Origin: a virus
Direction: 5' to 3' (one strand)
DNA length: 43,177 nucleotides
IMG/VR virus record: IMGVR_UViG_3300037452_000041
Span: 1-43,177 of that record
Made by a program: the position numbers and the translations under genes. Every line of letters begins with the position of its first letter. Within the stretch, counting starts at the first letter, position 1. Under the pieces are notes generated by a model, which worked only from the letters and a program-made list of their open reading frames with translations, did no database searches and was not told where the DNA came from. Positions 38,559 to 43,177 of this stretch are shown here, in pieces.

Positions 38559-39266
38559 TCACCTCAACATGCCCGCCGCTAATGCCGCACGTTGGCGCCG
38601 TGCACGCATTGCATTCCACCCAGGTCGGATTGCGGCATTTGTGACGCCCGCGGCCGGCGGTTCGATTGCCGGGCTGTCGCCCGCCTCGACGAGCTCGCCC
38701 GGTTCGATCAGCGCCTCGGGGTTCGCCGGCACGCAGCACAGCGAAAATTCCATCAACTCTTGTTCGTGAAAGTCGATCCCGGGCCACCAGCCGTCGCCGC
38801 CGCGCGCCTCGTCCTCGCTGAAATCCCAAGCGAGCGGGCGAAAGCCAACGCTGGTCGCCGAAAGCCAGCCGTCCCTTGATAAGCGGTAAACGGTGTCGGC
38901 AAAGTCGCTCGCCTCGCCGTAGCCCGAGGGTAGGAACTTAACCGCGCTCGACAGCCGGGCGCCGTCCGCCACCAGGTCGACCGCCTTGCCGATCGGCAGG
39001 CTGTAACTGTCGTGCGCCCACAACACCACGGGGTTGCGCATGTAGTCGTCGAGGTGCCAGCCCGCTTGATTGATCGAATCAAAGTCGCGGTCGACGATGC
39101 CGGTTGAAATCACGAAGCGTAGGGTGCGCTCGCCCTCGGGCTCGACCGTCTCGACGGTCAATTTGCGCACCCCGAAAGCGTCGGCCGGCGCCAGGCGCCG
39201 CACCAGGCGCCCGCCTCGAGGTTCGCCGTTCAACAGCTTAAAGTGCCGCGGCGAAACTATCCGCAT
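38559..39266 (-). CDS. HK97-type prohead protease
   Basis: This is a 235-residue protein. RFVISTGIVDRDFDSINQAGW, NPVVLWAHDS (His85), and GWLSATSVGFRP (candidate Ser136/Ser139) match the U35/HK97 protease family. It cleaves the capsid delta domain during maturation. The start at 39266 lies inside the portal gene end (29-nt overlap), with GGAGG upstream. Confidence 0.85.
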   Translation of the reverse strand: MRIVSPRHFKLLNGEPRGGRLVRRLAPADAFGVRKLTVETVEPEGERTLRFVISTGIVDRDFDSINQAGWHLDDYMRNPVVLWAHDSYSLPIGKAVDLVADGARLSSAVKFLPSGYGEASDFADTVYRLSRDGWLSATSVGFRPLAWDFSEDEARGGDGWWPGIDFHEQELMEFSLCCVPANPEALIEPGELVEAGDSPAIEPPAAGVTNAAIRPGWNAMRARRQRAALAAGMLR

Positions 39267-40608
39267 CCTCGTCGCCTCCGTTCGCCTCGCCGCCGCCCTC
39301 GGGCGGGATCATTTGCCCGATCGCCTCGGGGTGCATCGGGTCGCCGGTATTCAGCGGTACCCGGAATTCGTCGCCGCCCGGCACCGGGTTAAGCCCCTCG
39401 CGCATGCGCACCTCATTCCGGCTCAGAAAGCCGTTGTTGAGGGCGATTTGATAAGCCGTGAAGCGTTGGTTTGTGTCGCCCTGCAACATTGGGGTGTAAT
39501 CCCAATGCACCTGTAAGCGGTCGCGCTCGTCGTCAAAGAACAGCTGATCGCCCAAAAGTTCCTGCAACTGGTCGGTGTGCGACGTCAGGCAGTCGTCCCG
39601 GTATTGCTGTTGTGACTGTTGCAGGTTCGACCAGGTCGCACGCGAAAAGTCGGCGATCTTGTGCGGCGGCACGCGGAACAGCCGGCAAATGTCGAGCACC
39701 TGAAACTGCCGGGTCGCGAGAAACTGCGCATCCTCGTTTGTCATTGAAATCTTGTCGAATTTCATTCCTTCTTCTAAGATCGCGACGCGATGCGCGTTTT
39801 GTACGCCGCCATAAGTAGAGCGCCAACTTTCTGCTATGCGGTCGCTGGCTTCTTTTGATAATTTACCAGGATGCGAAACAACGCCGCTTACTTGCCCGCC
39901 TTGGCGGAACAGAATCGAGCCATGCTGTTGCGTTGCCAGTGCCAGGCCGACGACATCTTGCGCAACGGCGATCGGCGACAGCCCGAGATAACCGTCGACG
40001 CTGATATTTTTCATATGCAGCATGTCTTCGGGCGGCACCAACACCCCATAGCCGACATGCAAGCTGTTGACGCGATACCACAGATAGCCCGTCTCGGGGC
40101 TGATACGCACGGTCACCCGGTCAGGTGAAACGGGTATGAGCTCGACGGGCGTGCCAGCGAAATCGCGCTGAATCACAATAAACGCGTTACCTCTTAAACA
40201 GTAAGAGGTGAGCACATAACACCAGAATTGAAAGCGCGATTGAAACTTGTTCGGGTGCTTTAACAGCTTGTTTAGCGGGTGCCCCGCGTCGACCAGCCAA
40301 GCGTCGCCCGACTTGCGCCGGATCTGCGTTGGCAGGCCGGCGATATCCTCGGAAATACACTTGATGCACCCGTAAACCGCGGCCGATTGCAGCGCTGTCA
40401 ATGGCGTGACTGGCACGCCAGTATTCGAGGCATAACCGCCAAGCGCCGCGTAAAGCAGCGGCTGCGGGAACGCCAGGCTATTGACCGAGGATATCAGCGA
40501 GCCTTGCTTTGCCTCGGGCGAGGCGGCAGCTGTCGCCGGCATCAGCGGCTCGACCGGCAGAGGCGGCGGCGACGGGGCGGCACCCGTCAACCATCCCCAC
40601 AGGTTCAT
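39238..40608 (-). CDS. HK97-type portal protein
   Basis: This is a 456-residue protein. AVYGCIKCISEDIAGLPTQIRR, NKFQSRFQFWCYVLTSYCLRGNAFIVI, EDMLHMKNISVDGYLGLSPI and FRVPPHKIADF are standard HK97 portal features. The first 35 residues are proline/alanine rich. It is coupled by ATGA to terL. It forms the dodecameric DNA gate. Confidence 0.9.
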   Translation of the reverse strand: MNLWGWLTGAAPSPPPLPVEPLMPATAAASPEAKQGSLISSVNSLAFPQPLLYAALGGYASNTGVPVTPLTALQSAAVYGCIKCISEDIAGLPTQIRRKSGDAWLVDAGHPLNKLLKHPNKFQSRFQFWCYVLTSYCLRGNAFIVIQRDFAGTPVELIPVSPDRVTVRISPETGYLWYRVNSLHVGYGVLVPPEDMLHMKNISVDGYLGLSPIAVAQDVVGLALATQQHGSILFRQGGQVSGVVSHPGKLSKEASDRIAESWRSTYGGVQNAHRVAILEEGMKFDKISMTNEDAQFLATRQFQVLDICRLFRVPPHKIADFSRATWSNLQQSQQQYRDDCLTSHTDQLQELLGDQLFFDDERDRLQVHWDYTPMLQGDTNQRFTAYQIALNNGFLSRNEVRMREGLNPVPGGDEFRVPLNTGDPMHPEAIGQMIPPEGGGEANGGDEDADSFAAAL

Positions 40609-42308
40609 CCGAGCGACAGCACCCCGCGGGTTTCATAGACGCTCGGGCCCGGCTCGGTGGCGCACCGGGCGATTGCCATTATCGAGGCGACCGCGGCGTC
40701 GATCTTGTTCTCGGCCCGCGCCTTGCGCGGAAACACGTTGCCGCGGGCGTCGTAGTGGCCGACGACGTTGCCGATGCACCAGGCGAGCACCCCGTTGCCG
40801 TCGTGGCGCACCCGCCGCGAGCGCATCGCCGCGTCGAGCTCTTTGGTAGGCTCGCTGAAATTTTGCGTGGTCGAGCGGAATTCGACCATTGGCACGTTTT
40901 CGGCCGCCAGCCGTTGCGCCAGATAGGTCGAGGCCCACGGGTCATAGGCGATCGACACCACCTCGAAGCGCCGGCAGAATTCGAGGATATCGTCTTCAAT
41001 CGCCTGGTAGTCGGTTTCCTCGCCCGAGGTGACGACGAGATCGCCTTCGGCCGCCCATGCCGGATAGGACGCATGGCGCGCCTCTGCGACCGCCGCCTCG
41101 TTCAAGTAACAGCGGCAAAATATGGCGTAGCCGCCGCCCTCGGCTCGGGCAAACGGCAGTCCCTCGGGGAATACGATCGCCAGTGCCGCCAGGTCGGTTT
41201 TCGACGCCAGGTCGAGGGCGAGGTGACAGCGCCGCCCGGTGTAGTCGTCGAGGCTCAATTCATGGTCGGCGCAGGCGTTCCACGCGCGCATCAAAAACAG
41301 CTGCTCGTCGGCGCCTGCCCACACATTGAGGTGACGGGTGCGCGCCGCCGCCTCGCGCGCCGGGTTGTTGCGCGCAATGCGCATAATCGCCCGTATCCCG
41401 TCGGGCTGTACCGACTGCCCCCACCCCGGATTTGCCTTTATCCAAGTTTCCTCGGCCCACGGGTCATCGCCATCGTCGATCGAATAGACGAGCCCAAAGA
41501 AGCGATCATCATTCTGGTTTTGTAGCACAATGCGCAGTGCGTAATCCCATAGCTGCTTGCCGATACCGGCACTGTTGCTGGTGGCGGTGCTGATACTGAG
41601 TAGGAACGGCTGCGCCCTCTTGCCCATTGCCGTTGATAGCGCATCGTAAACCTCGCTGGTGCGGTGCGAGCCGATTTCGTCACAGATCGCGACATGCACG
41701 GACAAGCCGTCGAGCGCCTTGGCGTCGCTCGATATTGCGCTGAATTTCGAGGCGGTCGAATTCTGGTAGATCGCATGCGTCTGCGCCTCGACGCCCCATT
41801 CGCGGCGCATCTCGGGCGAGCGCTGCACCATGTGGTTCGCCACGTCGAACAAGATCCGCGCCTGGTCGCGGGTCACCGCCGCGGCATAGCCCTCGGCCCC
41901 GCCCTCGCCCTCGCCGAATGTCAGGTACATCGCCAATGGCGCGCAAATCGTCGTTTTGCCATTGCCGCGCGGCACGAAAACCGCCGCCTCGCGAAAGCGC
42001 CGCAGCCCGGTCGCCCGGCTCACAAAGCCAAACAGGTTTGCATACACAAATTTCTGCCAATCCATTAGCCGGATCGGCCGCCCCGCCTCGGGCCCCTTGA
42101 CGTTGCGCATGGTCGAGGCGAACAGCATTGCGCGCGTCGCCCGCTGCGGGTCGAATGTCCATTCGCCGCCGGGGTGCTGCGCCTCGTCCAGATCGCGCAA
42201 AAAACGTTGTGCCGCCAAGCGCGCGTGCTCGCTTGCCAGGGCTGGCGCCTCGGCGATCAGCACCGCATAACCTATTGCGTCAGGAACAAACCGCCCCGGT
42301 TCGCTCAC
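40605..42308 (-). CDS. Terminase large subunit
   Basis: This is a 567-residue protein. Walker A is PRGNGKTT (113-120), Walker B is VHVAICDE (204-211, Asp210/Glu211). Nuclease-domain acids appear in LALDLASKTDLAAL, VSIAYDPWAS and KIDAAVASIMA. GTG 42308 is chosen as start because it overlaps the stop of the small membrane peptide as GTGA; a longer frame reads through that peptide's DNA. It packages DNA and cuts the genome ends with terS and probably HNH. Confidence 0.9.
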   Translation of the reverse strand: MSEPGRFVPDAIGYAVLIAEAPALASEHARLAAQRFLRDLDEAQHPGGEWTFDPQRATRAMLFASTMRNVKGPEAGRPIRLMDWQKFVYANLFGFVSRATGLRRFREAAVFVPRGNGKTTICAPLAMYLTFGEGEGGAEGYAAAVTRDQARILFDVANHMVQRSPEMRREWGVEAQTHAIYQNSTASKFSAISSDAKALDGLSVHVAICDEIGSHRTSEVYDALSTAMGKRAQPFLLSISTATSNSAGIGKQLWDYALRIVLQNQNDDRFFGLVYSIDDGDDPWAEETWIKANPGWGQSVQPDGIRAIMRIARNNPAREAAARTRHLNVWAGADEQLFLMRAWNACADHELSLDDYTGRRCHLALDLASKTDLAALAIVFPEGLPFARAEGGGYAIFCRCYLNEAAVAEARHASYPAWAAEGDLVVTSGEETDYQAIEDDILEFCRRFEVVSIAYDPWASTYLAQRLAAENVPMVEFRSTTQNFSEPTKELDAAMRSRRVRHDGNGVLAWCIGNVVGHYDARGNVFPRKARAENKIDAAVASIMAIARCATEPGPSVYETRGVLSLG

Positions 42309-42406
42309 ACCAGGTGCAGCGCCTCCCAAATCAGCGCCCACAGCGCCGCCGACAATGGCAGGATCACAAACAAGCCTCGCCGCCGTGCGGCGTCGCGCTC
42401 GCTCAT
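42305..42406 (-). CDS. 33-residue membrane peptide before terL
   Basis: A short frame whose ATG overlaps the upstream stop (ATGA) and whose TGA overlaps the terL GTG (GTGA). It has a charged, basic N-terminus (SERDAARRR) followed by one hydrophobic helix (LFVILPLSAALWALIWEAL). The double coupling and classic positive-inside single-span layout argue that it is translated. Function unknown; because it follows an anti-defence candidate it might also act against host defences or membranes. Confidence 0.55.
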   Translation of the reverse strand: MSERDAARRRGLFVILPLSAALWALIWEALHLV

Positions 42407-42651
42407 TTCTTGAACGGTTCGCCCATCAGCCCTGGCGTGCCCTCGACCTGGTACAGCACGGCCCGCACGGCGCAGTCTTTGGCTTCCAACAACTTGCGCA
42501 AAGCCGCAGTGCGCTCGGGGTTGCGCGGCACCGTCTCGGCGATCTTGTGCGCCAGTTCCGAAAATGCGCGCGAGACGACTTGCAAGCGCTCGGGCAAATG
42601 CGCATAGGCGAAAAATTGTAGCATCGGCTCGGGATAAACGCGTTCGCTCAT
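42403..42651 (-). CDS. Acb2/Tad1-hairpin-like anti-CBASS protein
   Basis: This is an 82-residue protein. QVVSRAFSELAHKIAETVPRN, then PERTAALRKLLEAKDCAVRAV follows the helical hairpin signature I associate with Acb2-type sponges (PxxRER(S/T)xALxKLxEAxxxAxxA). These bind cyclic dinucleotides and trinucleotides and block CBASS. The match is by motif memory, not by search. ATG 42651 overlaps the terS stop as ATGA. It sits between terS and terL, a slot often used for accessory genes. It could instead be an uncharacterised packaging accessory of the same shape. Confidence 0.6.
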   Translation of the reverse strand: MSERVYPEPMLQFFAYAHLPERLQVVSRAFSELAHKIAETVPRNPERTAALRKLLEAKDCAVRAVLYQVEGTPGLMGEPFKK

Positions 42652-43112
42652 TCCGACCCCACCAGCCTTAGCGCCGACCACGGGTTCGCCTCGTCGTCTG
42701 TCTGTGGCGCCGGGTCGAGGTGTATGCGCGGCCGTGCCGCCGGACTAAACCCGAGCTCAGCGGCCAGCCGCACCAGCACCAGCGTATGACGGTTGAGCAG
42801 CTGATGACAGGCAAGCCACATGGAAGCCGTCATGCCGCTGTCGTGGTCGAGGCAGTATTGTATCTCATCCTTGCGGTCGAGGGTTTCGACCCACAGCCGC
42901 AGCACCTCGCGGTCGATCGCGAACAGTACGCCCTTCGGCGCATGCCGCACCGCGTAGCGCCAGGCCGAGCGCTGCCCCGGTGTCATGCCCGCCGGCATGG
43001 TCAAGCTGCCCTCGGCCCGCGCCTCGAGGGCGCGGTCGCGGCCGTGATCGGTCGGGTTGTACGTGCCTTGCAGCTTGTGCAGCACCGTCGGCTTGGGGCG
43101 CCGGCCGGGCAT
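42648..43112 (-). CDS. Terminase small subunit (P27 family)
   Basis: This is a 154-residue protein. PGRRPKPTVLHKLQGTYNPTDHGRD at the start is the P27-family signature (GRPPKPTxLKxLxGT). A helical middle (QRSAWRYAVRHAPKGVLF, then LRLWVETLDRKDEIQYCL) and an end after NPWSALRL follow. It recognises the packaging site. On the circular map the HNH gene lies just upstream. Confidence 0.8.
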   Translation of the reverse strand: MPGRRPKPTVLHKLQGTYNPTDHGRDRALEARAEGSLTMPAGMTPGQRSAWRYAVRHAPKGVLFAIDREVLRLWVETLDRKDEIQYCLDHDSGMTASMWLACHQLLNRHTLVLVRLAAELGFSPAARPRIHLDPAPQTDDEANPWSALRLVGSE

Positions 43113-43153
43113 GGGGTGCTACCTCATTGACGGCATAGGGGGTGCAGAACTTT

Positions 43154-43177
43154 TTTCGGTTGCGGATAGAGACCGCG
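43154..43177. repeat. Right copy of imperfect terminal repeat
   Basis: TTTCGGTT (43154-43161) and GAGACCGCG (43169-43177) repeat bases 1-8 and 16-24 of the window with the same 7-base spacing. It lies upstream of terS; together with the left copy it brackets the presumed cos junction. The dyad ACCG-N5-CGGT spans the join. Confidence 0.45.

Noticed and set aside
40509-41525. 338-codon plus-strand frame opposite terL
   Set aside because: The minus strand holds terminase ATPase and nuclease motifs; this is a shadow.

Overview
The window reads as an essentially complete genome of a temperate, contractile-tailed (myovirus) phage of about 43 kb. The host is probably a GC-rich alphaproteobacterium (Rhizobiales type). 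The evidence for the host is the high GC content, a GapR/DUF2312-family protein, a DUF3309-family protein and a BPSL0067-family lysin. This host call is inference. The two window ends appear to be neighbours on a circular map: HNH endonuclease at the left edge leads across the junction into terS, terL, portal, protease and capsid, the usual order of a cos-type packaging module. An imperfect 24-bp direct repeat lies at the two extreme ends.

Layout. (1) 31-3727, leftward: an unknown gene pair, a GapR-like protein with an AT-hook, a RuvC-like resolvase, a small zinc-finger protein, a helix-turn-helix protein, a proline-rich protein, a terminator hairpin, then HNH. (2) 3728-6030, control region: a divergent operator with four TAAGACCG boxes, a small winged-helix-like gene, a leftward replication initiator carrying internal iterons beside a pyrimidine tract (candidate origin), and a repressor gene flanked by two near-identical inverted operator/promoter elements. 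(3) 6031-14947, rightward early operon with mostly ATGA or TAATG couplings: Cro-like protein, Fe-S PD-(D/E)XK nuclease, ParB-like protein, possible annealing protein, Rad50/SMC-like ATPase with a zinc hook, several small unknowns, excisionase, integrase and a membrane protein. (4) 14948-15192: candidate attP with TGGCAAA boxes, followed by a YkgJ-type cysteine-cluster gene. (5) 43112 down to 15836, leftward late operon: packaging, HK97-type head, Mu-type contractile tail and baseplate, fibres, holin and lysin.

The head genes are HK97-like: P27-family TerS, TerL, portal, prohead protease, capsid, connector, head closure and gp10-like. The tail genes follow the Mu order: gp37-like terminator, DUF2635, sheath, tube, frameshifted chaperone, tape measure, circularization protein N, gp44, gp45, gp46, gp47 and gp48. 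The phage is therefore a head/tail chimera.

The most unusual points are these: a tail terminator fused behind about 640 residues of duplicated adhesin-like and repeat sequence; a collagen-like fibre inserted between terminator and DUF2635; a duplicated WD-repeat/MPSAID gene-junction cassette; a DNA methyltransferase inside the baseplate operon; a split N protein; a canonical -1 slippery site; a capsid gene with an N-terminal extension and an internal ribosome site; a probable Acb2-type anti-CBASS sponge plus a 33-residue membrane peptide between terS and terL; and the repressor-flanking operator pair.
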